Shown piece by piece: positions 39,201 through 48,071 of a stretch of DNA of 64,000 nucleotides; the first letter of the stretch is position 1; each line of letters starts with the position of its first letter. This stretch comes from Pseudomonas fulva (GTDB lineage Bacteria; Pseudomonadota; Gammaproteobacteria; Pseudomonadales; Pseudomonadaceae): contig NZ_CP082928.1 of assembly GCF_023517795.1 (NCBI RefSeq), positions 1 to 64,000 on the forward strand, in the 5' to 3' direction. Made by a program: the position numbers and the translations under genes. The notes under the pieces are model-generated. The model ran no database searches. It saw nothing but the letters and a program-made list of their open reading frames with translations, and was not told the origin of the DNA.

Positions 39201-39740
39201 CGTCTCGCGGCGGCGCTCCTTGTATTTGGAGATGCCGGCGGCCTCTTCGATGAAGTTGCGCAGCTCCTCGGGCTTGGCCTCGATCAGCTTGCTGATCATG
39301 CCCTGCTCGATGATCGAGTAGCTGCGCGGGCCCAGGCCGGTACCGAGGAAGATATCGGTGATGTCGCGCCGGCGGCACTTCACGCCGTTGAGGAAATAGG
39401 TGTTCTGGCTGTCGCGGGTCACCCGGCGGCGGATGGAGATTTCCGCGAAGGCCGCGTACTCGCCGGTCAGGGTGTTGTCGCTGTTATCGAAGATCAGCTC
39501 GATGCTGGCCTGGGTCACCGGTTTGCGGGTGTTGGAGCCGTTGAAGATGACGTCGGTCATCGACTCGCCACGCAGGTTCTTCGCCGAACTCTCGCCCATC
39601 ACCCAGCGCACCGCATCGATGATGTTGGACTTGCCGCAGCCATTGGGCCCGACCACCGCCGCCATGTTGCTGGGGAAGTTCACCGTGGTGGGGTCGACGA
39701 AGGACTTGAAGCCCGCCAGCTTGATGGATTTCAGGCGCAT
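36252..39740 (-). CDS. smc: Chromosome segregation protein SMC
   Basis: This 1,162-residue ATPase is the core of the SMC-ScpAB complex that organises the chromosome. The Walker A motif GPNGCGKSN is at residues 31-39, and the QTELSGG-type signature appears as LSGGEKAL at about 1064-1071, with Walker B FCMLDEVDAPLDD at about 1088-1100. Between them are two long coiled coils rich in Glu/Gln/Leu/Arg (about 170-480 and 650-1000) and a hinge (about 490-640). Length and layout are normal. The scpA/scpB genes are not in the window. Confidence 0.97.
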   Translation of the reverse strand: MRLKSIKLAGFKSFVDPTTVNFPSNMAAVVGPNGCGKSNIIDAVRWVMGESSAKNLRGESMTDVIFNGSNTRKPVTQASIELIFDNSDNTLTGEYAAFAEISIRRRVTRDSQNTYFLNGVKCRRRDITDIFLGTGLGPRSYSIIEQGMISKLIEAKPEELRNFIEEAAGISKYKERRRETESRIRRTQENLARLTDLREELERQLERLHRQAQAAEKYQEYKAEERQLKAQLTALRWQTLNEQVGQREAVIGNQEVSFEALVAEQRNADASIERLRDGHHELSERFNLVQGRFYSVGGDIARVEQSIQHGQQRLRQLQDDLREAERARLETESHLGHDRTLLATLGEELAMLEPEQEITAAAAEESAAALEEAETGMHGWQEQWDVFNQRSAEPRRQAEVQQSRIQQLEQSLERLAERQRRLGDELQQLAADPEDAAIIELGEEIAVGELDLEQLQEQEAEQAERLQQLREELQQTGQAQQQAQGELQRLAGRLASLEALQQAALDPGKGTAQWLRDNGLDQRPRLAEGLRVESGWELAVETVLGADLQAVLQDDFSGLDFAALEQGELRLVSTAGDGQRLPGSLLDKVESPVDLAPWLGQVRPVESLDQALAERATLAPGESLVSRDGYWVGRHFLRVRRASEAQSGVLARAQELESLGLERDEREAALAVLEESLQALRERQRQEEELREQQRRQLQDQARRLGELKARLSAGQAKAEQLLLRRRRIEAEQQELAEQRAMETEQLGEARLYLQDALDSMALDTEQRESLLASRDALRERLDRVRQEARQHKDHAHQLAVRLGSLRAQHDSTRQALERLELQSERLTEKREQLDLNLEEGAAPLEELRLKLEELLERRMGVEEELRLARLALEDADRELRDAEKRRTQAEQQAQLLRGQLEQQRLEWQSLNVRRKALQDQLLEDGYDLHGVLATLPDEASEAAWEQALEQMAGRIQRLGAINLAAIEEYQQQSERKRYLDAQDADLVEALDTLENVIRKIDRETRNRFKETFDQINAGLQALFPKVFGGGSAYLELTGEDLLDTGVTIMARPPGKKNSTIHLLSGGEKALTALALVFSIFQLNPAPFCMLDEVDAPLDDANVGRYARLVKEMSATVQFIYITHNKIAMEMADQLMGVTMHEPGCSRLVAVDVEEALAMVDS

Positions 39741-39992
39741 GGGCAGGCACTCGCCGAGACGGCAACCAGATTGGCAGGGAGGTCAGCGGCGCACGGCGTC
39801 ATAAAGGTCCTTGAGGCGCGATGCTTGGGGAGCGTGAGGCCTGGCCAATGGCCAGAAGGGCCGCGAGTTTAGCACAGCAGCGCCATGAAGCTGAGCAGCG
39901 CTTGTGCACATGGAACGCCGCCGCTTCGCTGGCATCCAATCGCCAGGCCAGCGCAATCGCCTGGCGCATTTTCTTGCCGCCCGAGGATCTCC

Positions 39993-41222
39993 ATGCCGAC
40001 GTACGCATGCGCCGCGAAACTGGATCGTCTGAATTTCTTTCTGGCTGATGTACGCGACGGGCTCGGCCCCTACCTGGCGATCTACCTGCTGTCGGTGCAC
40101 AAGTGGCAGGCCGGCGATATTGGCCTGGTCATGGCCCTCGGCGGGCTGGCCGGGCTGGCGGCGCAGATTCCCGCTGGCGCCCTGGTGGACTGGGTGCGCG
40201 ACAAGCGCCTGCTGATCGTCGGCGCCTCCATCCTCGTCACCCTCGCCTGCCTGGTCACCCTGTGGCAGGCGCAGTTCGCCTGGGTGGCGGCGAGCCAGAT
40301 CGCCGCCGGCATGGCCTCCTCGGTGTTCGCCCCGGCGCTGGCCGGCATCACCCTGGGTATCGTCGGGCCGAAAGCCTTTACCCGCCGTATCGCCCGCAAC
40401 GAATCCTTCAACCATGCCGGCAACGCCACCGCCGCCCTGCTGGCCGGTCTGTCCGCCTACCTCTGGGGCCCGGTGGCGGTGTTCTACCTGATGACCGCCA
40501 TGGCCGTACTGAGCCTGCTGTCGGCGCTGAGCATTCCGGCACGCGCCATCGATGCCGACCAGGCCCGGGGCCGTGAAACCGGTATGGCGCTGACCCCGCT
40601 GCGCCAGCTGCTCACCCAGCCACCGCTGGTGCTGCTGGCGCTGTGCTGCGCGCTGTTTCACCTGGCCAACGCGGCGATGTTGCCGCTGGTGGGGCAGAAA
40701 CTGGCGCAGGCCAATCCGCACCTGGCCACCACGCTGATCTCGGCCTGTATCGTCGCCGCCCAACTGGTGATGATTCCGGCGGCCATGCTGGTCGGTGCCC
40801 GCGCCGACCAGTGGGGTCGCAAACCGTTGCTGCTGGCCGGTTTTCTGATCCTGCCGATCCGTGGCGTGCTCTATACGCTCAGCGACGATCCGCTGTGGTT
40901 GGTCTCGGTGCAACTGCTCGATGGCATCGGCGCCGGACTGTTCGGTGCATTGATCCCATTGATGGTGCGCGACCTGACCCACGGCAGCGGCCACTTCAAC
41001 GTCAGCCTGGCCAGCGTCAGCCTGGTGTTCGGTATCGGGGCGGCGTTGAGCAACGGCCTGGCCGGATATGTCGCCGAGGCCAATGGTTACGACAGCGCCT
41101 TTCTGGTGCTCGCTGCCGTGGCCGGTTGTGCGGTGCTGCTGCTGTTGGGCATGCCGGAGACCCTGAAGGCCGATGCGACGACGGCCAGACTCGACGACGT
41201 AGCGCCCCGCCCCAGCACCTGA
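39993..41222 (+). CDS. MFS transporter
   Basis: The 409-residue protein has about twelve helices: LNFFLADVRDGLGPYLAIYLLSVHKW (in part DVRDGLGPYLAIYL), GALVDWVRDKRLLI in the helix 2-3 loop, and a second half starting near PPLVLLALCCALFHL with GARADQWGRKPLLLAGF. The DVRDGLGPYL opening is found in a group of proteobacterial MFS proteins of unknown substrate. GAGGA (39983-39987) precedes the ATG at 39993; the frame upstream is open but not coding. It diverges from smc. Confidence 0.85.
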   Translation: MPTYACAAKLDRLNFFLADVRDGLGPYLAIYLLSVHKWQAGDIGLVMALGGLAGLAAQIPAGALVDWVRDKRLLIVGASILVTLACLVTLWQAQFAWVAASQIAAGMASSVFAPALAGITLGIVGPKAFTRRIARNESFNHAGNATAALLAGLSAYLWGPVAVFYLMTAMAVLSLLSALSIPARAIDADQARGRETGMALTPLRQLLTQPPLVLLALCCALFHLANAAMLPLVGQKLAQANPHLATTLISACIVAAQLVMIPAAMLVGARADQWGRKPLLLAGFLILPIRGVLYTLSDDPLWLVSVQLLDGIGAGLFGALIPLMVRDLTHGSGHFNVSLASVSLVFGIGAALSNGLAGYVAEANGYDSAFLVLAAVAGCAVLLLLGMPETLKADATTARLDDVAPRPST

Positions 41223-41381
41223 CCACAAGGTCAACATTTGCCTCAGGCGTGGTTGTCGCCGCCACGCTTGTCACGCAGAATCCCGGTACACCGCTGCGAG
41301 CCTCCCTGTCATGGCGCTCGCCCATCGGGCATCGCCATCCGCGAAGCCCGCCCCGCTCCACCGGATTTGTATCGAGGCCCC

Positions 41382-42695
41382 ATGTCCACTAGCTCCCACG
41401 CCTACCGCGGCGCCATTCTGCACAACCTGGCCGACCCGGCCGAAGTCGGCATCGAGGCGTCCTACGCCTATTTCGAGGACGGCATCCTGCTGGTCGAGGA
41501 TGGCAAGGTTCGCGACGTGGGCCCGGCTGCCGAGCTGCTGCCGCGGCTGTCCGGCGTCGCCCTGACCCACTACGAGAACGCGCTGATCACCCCCGGGTTT
41601 ATCGACACCCACATCCACTACCCGCAGACCGGCATGATCGGCGCCTATGGCGAGCAGTTGCTCGACTGGCTGAACACCTACACCTTTCCGACCGAGATGC
41701 GCTTCGCCGACCAGGCCCACGCCAGCGAAGTGGCCCAGGTATTCGTCAAGGAACTGCTGCGCAACGGCACCACCACCGCCCTGGTATTCGGCAGCGTGCA
41801 CAAGCAATCGGTAGACGCCTTCTTCGAGGTGGCCAGCGCGCTGAACCTGCGCATGATCGCCGGCAAGGTGCTGATGGACCGCAACGCCCCCGAGGCGCTG
41901 ACCGACACCGTCGAATCCGGCTATGCCGACAGCCGCGAGCTGATCGAGCGCTGGCACGGCAAGGGCCGCCTGCACTACGCGGTGACGCCGCGCTTCGCAC
42001 CGACCAGCACGCCGGAGCAACTGGCCATGGCTGGGCGCCTGCTGGGCGAGTACCCGGACCTGTACCTGCACACCCACCTGTCGGAAAACCGCCAGGAGAT
42101 CGAGTGGGTCAAGGCGCTGTTCCCGGACAACGGCGGCTACCTGGATGTCTACGACCAGCACCAGCTGACCGGCCCGCGCTCGGTGTTCGCCCATGCGGTG
42201 CACCTGTGCGACGCCGAATGCGCGCGGCTGGCGGAGACCGGCTCGGCGGTGGCCTTCTGCCCGACCTCCAACCTGTTTCTCGGCAGCGGCCTGTTCGATC
42301 TCAAGCGCATGGAGCAGCACAAGGTGCGCGTCGGCCTGGGCACCGATATCGGCGCCGGCACCTGCTTCTCGCAGCTGCGTTCGTTGAGCGAGGCGTACAA
42401 GATCATGCAGTTGCAGGGCCAGAAGCTCGACCCGTTCAAGTCGCTGTACCTGGCCACCCTGGGCAGCGCCCGGGCACTGTATCTGGACGAGCGCATCGGC
42501 AACTTCGCGGCCGGCAAGGACGCGGATTTCGTGGTCCTCGATTACCAGGCCACGCCGCTGATCGACTACCGCCTGCAGCAGAGCGGCAACCTGGCCGAAC
42601 GGCTGTTCGCGCTGATCACCCTGGGTGATGATCGGGTGATCAGGGAGACCTTTGCGGCGGGCAACAGCGTGCATCGCCGGGATGGCGATAGCTGA
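41382..42695 (+). CDS. guaD: Guanine deaminase
   Basis: The 437-residue amidohydrolase converts guanine to xanthine and ammonia. Metal ligands are visible: H77 and H79 in PGFIDTHIHYPQ, the His of LHTHLSEN, the His of FAHAVHLCD, and Asp in LGTDIGAGTCFS. The motif THIHYPQTGMIGAYGEQLLDWL (in part) is diagnostic of GuaD within the superfamily. GAGG precedes the ATG at 41382. Xanthine dehydrogenase genes, frequent partners, are not in view; the gene appears to stand alone, 159 nt after an MFS gene on the same strand. Confidence 0.94.
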   Translation: MSTSSHAYRGAILHNLADPAEVGIEASYAYFEDGILLVEDGKVRDVGPAAELLPRLSGVALTHYENALITPGFIDTHIHYPQTGMIGAYGEQLLDWLNTYTFPTEMRFADQAHASEVAQVFVKELLRNGTTTALVFGSVHKQSVDAFFEVASALNLRMIAGKVLMDRNAPEALTDTVESGYADSRELIERWHGKGRLHYAVTPRFAPTSTPEQLAMAGRLLGEYPDLYLHTHLSENRQEIEWVKALFPDNGGYLDVYDQHQLTGPRSVFAHAVHLCDAECARLAETGSAVAFCPTSNLFLGSGLFDLKRMEQHKVRVGLGTDIGAGTCFSQLRSLSEAYKIMQLQGQKLDPFKSLYLATLGSARALYLDERIGNFAAGKDADFVVLDYQATPLIDYRLQQSGNLAERLFALITLGDDRVIRETFAAGNSVHRRDGDS

Positions 42696-42757
42696 ATCGC
42701 AGATAACGCTTCAGCCTCACCTCGCAAGCGTGCCGCAGGCTGATCAGGTGGAATTAC

Positions 42758-42808
42758 GTGGGAGCGGGCCATGCCCGCGAAGCGTTCGCGGGCATGGCCC
42801 GCTCCCAC
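42758..42808. repeat. REP-like inverted repeat, GTGGGAGCGGGC type
   Basis: GTGGGAGCGGGCCATGCCCG and its inverted copy flank a short loop (GAAGCGTTC). It is the intact version of the element at 32651-32716 and lies between the convergent guaD and ABC ATPase genes. Confidence 0.8.
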
Positions 42809-42873
42809 AGGGTAGTCGACCTGATCGACCATTCCCCATCGACCTATCGCTCTTATCCTGCTAATCGCTCCGG

Positions 42874-43656
42874 CTACGCGCCGATTACCGACACTGGATA
42901 GATGGCAGTGTAAGCACCACCGTCCACGCTCAGCGTTCGGCAATCGACACCATATACAGCCGCCAGGTGCTCGGGGGTGAGCATCTGCTCGGTGGTACCG
43001 CAGCCGTGCACACGGCCCTGGCTGATCATCAGCGCATCGTCGGCGTAGCGGCTGGCCAGGTTCATGTCGTGGAAGATCGCCAGGGTGACGATATTCTCGC
43101 GGCGCGTGTAGGCGCTGACCGCCTCGAGCATGTGCAGTTGGTTGGCCAGGTCCAGCGCCGAAGTGGGCTCGTCGAGCAGCAGCAAACGCGGGCTGCGCAC
43201 CAGCGCCAGGGCGAGGGAAATCATCTGCCGTTCACCGCCGGACAACTGCCCCGGCTGCTGTTCGGCAAAACGCTGCAGGCCCAGCAGGTCGAGCACCTCG
43301 CTGGCGCGGCGCTGGCTGTCGCGCCGGGTCGACCAGCCCCGCGCACCGCCGTGCTGCGCCAGCAAGAGCAGCTCGTAGGTCGACAGGCGCACGTCGAGGT
43401 GGGTCAGGTCCTGGGCCACGTAGCCGATCAGCCGCGCCCGCAGCGCCGGCTCCAGGCCGATCAGCTGGGTGCCGTCGATGGTCGCCGAGCCCTCGGCGCG
43501 CAGCAGGCCGCACAGGCCTTTCATGAAGGTCGACTTGCCCGCGCCGTTGGCGCCGAGCAGGGCCAGGGTGCGCCCCGCTTCGGCACGCACGGCGAAGTCG
43601 CGGATGATCGAACGGCCGCCGATGGAAACGCGGTAATCCTGGGTGACGAAGCTCAT
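42874..43656 (-). CDS. ABC transporter ATP-binding protein, iron-siderophore/cobalamin type
   Basis: The 260-residue protein has Walker A GANGAGKST (35-43), signature LSGGERQM, Walker [13 protein letters not shown] and the switch HDMN. The LxxRLIGYVAQDLTHLDVRLSTYELLLLAQHG segment is typical of FecE/BtuD-type ATPases (in part). It energises the permease encoded immediately upstream, with a 4-nt ATGA overlap. The three genes read binding protein, permease, ATPase. Confidence 0.92.
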   Translation of the reverse strand: MSFVTQDYRVSIGGRSIIRDFAVRAEAGRTLALLGANGAGKSTFMKGLCGLLRAEGSATIDGTQLIGLEPALRARLIGYVAQDLTHLDVRLSTYELLLLAQHGGARGWSTRRDSQRRASEVLDLLGLQRFAEQQPGQLSGGERQMISLALALVRSPRLLLLDEPTSALDLANQLHMLEAVSAYTRRENIVTLAIFHDMNLASRYADDALMISQGRVHGCGTTEQMLTPEHLAAVYGVDCRTLSVDGGAYTAIYPVSVIGA

Positions 43657-44741
43657 CGTGAGGTCAGCCTCCGGTCACGCAGGATCAGGATGATGAAGAA
43701 CGGCAGGCCGATCAACGAGGTGACCATGCCAATCGGCAGCACCGCGCCCGGCACGATCAGCTTGCTGGCCAGCGACGCCAGGGTGACGAAGATGATGCCG
43801 CAGGCCAGGGTCACGCCGATGGTGAAACGCTGATCCTCACCGACCAGCAGACGCGCCACATGGGGTGCGACCAGGCCGACGAAGCCGATGATGCCCACCA
43901 CCGAGGTCACCGCACCGGCGAGCAGCGCCGCCAGCACCAGCATGCTGGTGCGCACGCGCCTGACGCGGATGCCGAACACCACCGCCTGCTCGCCGAAACT
44001 GCGCAGCGCGGTCAGTGCCCAGGCCTGCAGCAGCACCAGCGGCACCGCTATCAGGGCGATGACGGCGCACAGCCCGACCTTGCTCCAGGTCACGTGGAGC
44101 AGCGAGCCCATCAGCCAGAACACGATGCTCTGCAGCTGATCGACGCTGGACACGTACTGCACCAGGCCGAGCAAGGAGCTGAACACGAAGTGCACGGCGA
44201 TACCCAGCAGGGTGATGGCCTGCAGGCCGATCTGCCCGCGGGTCAGCAGCAGGATCACGCCGACGGTGAGCAGCGAGAACAGGAAGGCGTTGGCCGTCAC
44301 CAGCATCTCAGCGCCAAAGCCCGGCAGCCACTGCGCCAGGGACAGGTTGAAGGTCAGCGCCAGCGCCGCGCCGAACCCCGCCGCCGAAGAAATGCCCAGG
44401 GTGAAGGGTTCGGCCAGGGGATTATCGAGCACCGTCTGCATGATCAGCCCGGCCAGCGCCAGGCAGGTGCCGGCCAGCACCGCCATCAACGTCATCGGCA
44501 TGCGCAGTTCCCAAAGGATCACCCGAGTGGCGTCGTCCACCCGATCCGGGGTGAACAGCCCCTGCAGCGCATCGGCGAAACTCAGGGTTCCGGAGCCCAC
44601 CACCAGATCGGCGATGAAGGCGATAACGGCCACCAGCAGCAGCCCGGCCAGCAGCAGGCTGCGTTGCCAGACCGCGCGCGCATAACGTTGCTGGTAACCC
44701 TCGGCCGGGGCCGCGCCCAGGGCGGACTCACTCACCGGCAC
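43653..44741 (-). CDS. ABC transporter permease, FecCD family
   Basis: The 362-residue protein has about ten helices and the FecCD hallmarks: LWELRMPMTLMAVLAGTCLALAGLIMQTVLDNPLAEP (in part AGLIMQTVLDNPLAEPFTLGIS), and GIIGFVGLVAPHVARLLVGEDQR near the C-terminus, the loop that meets the ATPase. It overlaps the binding protein gene by 14 nt and the ATPase gene by 4 nt. These permeases take up ferric siderophores, haem or cobalamin. Confidence 0.94.
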   Translation of the reverse strand: MPVSESALGAAPAEGYQQRYARAVWQRSLLLAGLLLVAVIAFIADLVVGSGTLSFADALQGLFTPDRVDDATRVILWELRMPMTLMAVLAGTCLALAGLIMQTVLDNPLAEPFTLGISSAAGFGAALALTFNLSLAQWLPGFGAEMLVTANAFLFSLLTVGVILLLTRGQIGLQAITLLGIAVHFVFSSLLGLVQYVSSVDQLQSIVFWLMGSLLHVTWSKVGLCAVIALIAVPLVLLQAWALTALRSFGEQAVVFGIRVRRVRTSMLVLAALLAGAVTSVVGIIGFVGLVAPHVARLLVGEDQRFTIGVTLACGIIFVTLASLASKLIVPGAVLPIGMVTSLIGLPFFIILILRDRRLTSR

Positions 44742-45873
44742 GCGCCTGGCCGAACAGGATCGCCGGCACGTCGCCGAGACCGGTCATGCCCAGCAGCGCG
44801 CGGGTGCTGGCGGCGTGATCCAGGCCGGTGGCGGCTTGCGGGTAGAAGGCCTGGGCCAGGTACTCGACCGCCAGAATGTTCCAGGCGCTGGCATAGAACT
44901 GGTGATACACGCCATACACGCGCCCCTGTTGCACGGCGCTCAGCTGCGCCATGCCGGGACGCTGCAACAGCTGCTGCATGGCCTTGTCGATGGCCGCCTG
45001 CTGCACCCTGGGGCCGAAGCCGAACGGCGGCGAAATCGAGGCACTGCCCGGGAACTGGGTGCCGCTCATCAGGTAGACGTCGGGCTTGCTGCTGATCACC
45101 GTTTCCAGGGTCACGTCGCCCGTGGCACCCGGCAGCAGCCGGCTGCCGAGGTTATCGCCGCCGGCCGCCTTCACCAGCTTGCCCCAGTACACGTCGCCAT
45201 GGGTGAAGCAGCAACTGGTGGCACCACCCTGCCCGGCCTTGGCCTCGACGAACACTAGCGGCCGTTTGCCCTGCTCGGCGACCCGCTGGTCGACCTTGGC
45301 CAGGCGCGCCTTGTAGAAATCCAGGTACTCGCTGGCGCGGGCCTCGCGGTTGAGCACCTTGCCGAGCAGCGCCACGCTCTGCTGGCCGTTGGGCACCGGG
45401 TCGAGGTCACTGTCGACGTAGATCGCCGGAATGTTCAGCGCCGCCAGCTTGCGCTCGACGCCCGCCCCTTCCAGGGATTTGCGCGCACGCAGCTGGAACA
45501 CCAGCAGGTCGGGCTTGCCGGCAACCACGGCTTCGAGGTTCATGTCGCCCTCGTCGCCGAATTGCATGTCGATGGCCTGCCCTGAACTCTGCGGCCAGCG
45601 CTTCTGGAAGACCTGCCAGGTATTGGGATCGGAGCGCTTGATGATGTTGTTCCACACCGTGATGCGCTTGAACGGGTCTTCACGGTCCAGCAACGCCAGG
45701 GCGAACAGATCGCGACCATCCTGAAGCACGATGCGCTGGGGCTCGCGCTCGAGGGTCACCTGGCGGCCGGCCAGGTCGGTGACGGTGAGCGGATAGTCGG
45801 TGGCCTGGGCAGCGACGCTGCAGAGCAGACACAGGGCTGCCGTGAGGCGAGCGAGGAAGGCGGGGATAGTCAT
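44728..45873 (-). CDS. ABC transporter periplasmic binding protein, siderophore/haem type
   Basis: The 381-residue protein has a signal peptide (cleaved near AAQA, about residue 24) and a class III binding fold: PLTVTDLAGRQVTLEREPQRIVL, VVAGKPDLLVFQL, and VISSKPDVYLMSGTQ. A vicinal pair, SCCFTHGDVYWG, lies mid-protein and is unusual. No TonB-dependent receptor or Fur box of good quality is nearby, so the ligand (ferric siderophore, haem, or another metal chelate) is open. Confidence 0.85.
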   Translation of the reverse strand: MTIPAFLARLTAALCLLCSVAAQATDYPLTVTDLAGRQVTLEREPQRIVLQDGRDLFALALLDREDPFKRITVWNNIIKRSDPNTWQVFQKRWPQSSGQAIDMQFGDEGDMNLEAVVAGKPDLLVFQLRARKSLEGAGVERKLAALNIPAIYVDSDLDPVPNGQQSVALLGKVLNREARASEYLDFYKARLAKVDQRVAEQGKRPLVFVEAKAGQGGATSCCFTHGDVYWGKLVKAAGGDNLGSRLLPGATGDVTLETVISSKPDVYLMSGTQFPGSASISPPFGFGPRVQQAAIDKAMQQLLQRPGMAQLSAVQQGRVYGVYHQFYASAWNILAVEYLAQAFYPQAATGLDHAASTRALLGMTGLGDVPAILFGQARAGE

Positions 45874-46015
45874 GGCGGGAAAAACCTTTTACTGCACGGC
45901 GAGCCGGCGGCGGGCGCCAGCGGGAAACGGAAACATAGGGTAACAAACGCTCGCCTGAACGTCAGTAAGAACTATTCTCGATGACCTTCGCCGCTGCAAT
46001 TGCGGGCACAAAAAA

Positions 46016-46035
46016 AGGATGCCCGCAGGCATCCT
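46016..46035 (-). terminator. Terminator after PA2169-family gene
   Basis: AGGATGCC/GGCATCCT with a CGCA loop is followed on the minus strand by a run of T (complement of 46009-46016). The plus strand also has TTTTT, so it serves both directions. Confidence 0.85.
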
Positions 46036-46052
46036 TTTTCGATCAGCGTCGA

Positions 46053-46502
46053 TCAGTTGGCGCGGGCGGAATCACGCAGTGCCTTGACCTGATCATGGTT
46101 GCGCTGCACGCCTTGCAGCTGCTTTTCCAGCACAACGCGAACGTTGCTGGGCAGGTCTTTCTGCAGGGCTTCGCGGTAGGTCTTCAGGGCGACGTCTTCA
46201 CCACGCTCGCACTCGTTGAGGATGGCCTCTTCGCTCTTGCCGGTCAGCAGCGATTTCAGGTCGACCCAGCCGCGGTGCAGGGCACCGGAAACGCTGGAGC
46301 TGGTTTCCGGATCGCCACCCAGGCCACGGACCAGTTGCTGCAACTCGGCTGCGGCGCTGGCGCAGTCCTGCGAACGCTGCACGAAGAAGGTCTTGAGGCG
46401 CGGCTCTTTCACGTCTTCGGCACACTCGCTGAAGCCTTTCTCGCCGTCTTTGCTGGTTTCGATCAGGTCGTTCAGTACCGAAATAACGTCTTTGTTATCC
46501 AC
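46053..46502 (-). CDS. PA2169-family four-helix-bundle protein (DUF2383)
   Basis: The 149-residue acidic protein is almost wholly helical: DVISVLNDLIETSKDGEKGFSECAEDV, then LKTFFVQRSQDCASAAAELQQLV, then SEEAILNECERGEDVALKTYREAL (each quoted in part). The pattern matches the ferritin-like DUF2383 family named after Pseudomonas aeruginosa PA2169. Its biochemical role is not known; relatives are induced in stationary phase or low oxygen. The start is GTG at 46502, preceded by GAGGAG. Confidence 0.88.
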   Translation of the reverse strand: MDNKDVISVLNDLIETSKDGEKGFSECAEDVKEPRLKTFFVQRSQDCASAAAELQQLVRGLGGDPETSSSVSGALHRGWVDLKSLLTGKSEEAILNECERGEDVALKTYREALQKDLPSNVRVVLEKQLQGVQRNHDQVKALRDSARAN

Positions 46503-46700
46503 TTTGAATCTCCTCGTCGCTTCAGAAAATAGCCCTGTATGGGCCGCTCCCTTAAGTTGAGTGAGCGCCTGTTGCGGAGGTTCAGGGCAAATTCCGCCGA
46601 GCCAGCCAAGCGGCGATCAGCCGGCTGCGAGCAAAGGCCCGCGCCGCCTGGGCGCGAACCGCTCGTCTGGAGGGTAAAGACGCGTAGAAAATGAAACGGC

Positions 46701-47696
46701 TTAGCCGCCGGTCATGCTCATGAAGCGTATAACCTGCACCTGCTCATCGGTCTCGAAGTGATGGCGCTCGGGCTTGAGCTGCAGCGCACCGACCAGCGCC
46801 TCGCGCAGGCGCTCGCCGTCCCCCGGGTGGGCACGCATCAGGCTACGCAGATCCAGGGCGTTGTCGTGGCCCAGGCAGAGCACCAGCTTGCCCTCGGCGG
46901 TAACCCGCACGCGGTTGCAGTCGCCACAGAAGTTGTTGCTGTGCGGCGAGATGAAGCCCACCCGGGTGTCGCTGCCGCTGACCTGCCAGTAACGCGACGG
47001 CCCGCCGGTGACATGGCTGCTGCTCACCAGGGCATGGCGCGCCTCGATGCGCTCGCGCACCACCTCGCTGGAGCAGAAGGTCTGCTCGCGCTGGTGGCTG
47101 ACCACGCTGCCCAGGGGCATCTCCTCGATAAAGCTGATGTCCAGGCCGCGGGCCATGGCGTACTCGACCAGGCCCAGCACCTCGTCGTCGTTGCGCCCGG
47201 TCTGTACCACGCTGTTGAGCTTGATGCGCTTGAAGCCTGCCGCCGCTGCGGCGTCGATACCGGCCAGCACCTGGTCGAGCATGTCGCGCCGGGTGAAGGC
47301 GGCGAAACGTTCGCGCTGCAGCGAGTCGAGGCTGACGTTGAGGCGGGTGACGCCGGCAGCGCGCAGATCGGTCGCCATATGGGCGAGCTGCGAGCCATTG
47401 GTGGTGATCGACAGGTCCTCGAGCTCGGGGCGCTCGCCCAGGCGGCGCAACAGGCTCAGCAGGTTCTTGCGCACCAATGGCTCACCGCCGGTGATGCGGA
47501 TGCGCTTGACGCCCAGCCCGATGAAGGCGTCGGCGACGTTGTACAGTTCCTCGAGGCTGAGGATCTGCGAACGCGGCGCGAACACCATGTCTTCGCTCAT
47601 GCAATAGGTGCAGCGGAAGTCGCAGCGATCGGTCACCGAGAGTCGCAGGTAGGTAATGCGTCGGCCGAAGGGATCGACCAACTGCGTCGTGTGCAT
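46701..47696 (-). CDS. moaA: GTP 3',8-cyclase MoaA
   Basis: This 331-residue radical-SAM enzyme starts molybdenum cofactor synthesis by converting GTP to 3',8-cyclo-7,8-dihydro-GTP. The N-terminal cluster is C25, C29, C32 (CDFRCTYC), and the C-terminal cluster cysteines are in FCGDCNRVRVTAEGKLVLCLG (in part CGDCNRVRV). The GGEPL motif and the C-terminal SMTGG tail with the required double glycine are intact. It stands alone here; other moa genes are outside the window. Confidence 0.96.
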   Translation of the reverse strand: MHTTQLVDPFGRRITYLRLSVTDRCDFRCTYCMSEDMVFAPRSQILSLEELYNVADAFIGLGVKRIRITGGEPLVRKNLLSLLRRLGERPELEDLSITTNGSQLAHMATDLRAAGVTRLNVSLDSLQRERFAAFTRRDMLDQVLAGIDAAAAAGFKRIKLNSVVQTGRNDDEVLGLVEYAMARGLDISFIEEMPLGSVVSHQREQTFCSSEVVRERIEARHALVSSSHVTGGPSRYWQVSGSDTRVGFISPHSNNFCGDCNRVRVTAEGKLVLCLGHDNALDLRSLMRAHPGDGERLREALVGALQLKPERHHFETDEQVQVIRFMSMTGG

Positions 47697-48071
47697 CTAT
47701 CCGATCTCCCGGCCTCGTGGCCAGCTGGAAGTGGCTGCCGCCCGGGCGACAGTGGGCAGCCCGATGGGCTGCGAAGTGGCGCCAAGTTTACCACGCCTGC
47801 CGGGGCGCCGCGCCCGTCACGGGGTCACACCCTGTCGGGTCGGCCAACAATGCCCACACATTCAGTGACACAACCGCGGATACCTTCAGGGCCGCCGCCG
47901 AGCCCGCGAGCTACTCATGGCAGCGGCGCCAGGCCAGGCAGAATGCGGCCTGCGAGGGTCGAGCGAAGGCATCAGCGGGCGCCTGGTGCACCCGGCGAAA
48001 AGGTCGAACCGGGTTTCGCCGGGCAAGGTCACACAGGCAGACCTCAGGACGACTGGCAATGGAGGGCGTCG
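47697..48071. other. Spacer between moaA and the oxidase locus
   Basis: 375 nt between divergent genes. I see no gene, hairpin with T-run or clear promoter hexamers. Promoters for both sides must be here. Confidence 0.4.

Noticed and set aside
36822..39872. Open frame of 1,016 codons antisense to smc
   Set aside because: It is an antisense reading of SMC coiled coils (Leu/Gln/Ala-rich), with no family resemblance. SMC has all its ATPase motifs in the sense frame.
45955..45995. Possible Fur box upstream of the siderophore-type ABC operon
   Set aside because: GTAAGAACTATTCTCGATG matches only about 8 of 19 positions of the Fur consensus, too weak to annotate.
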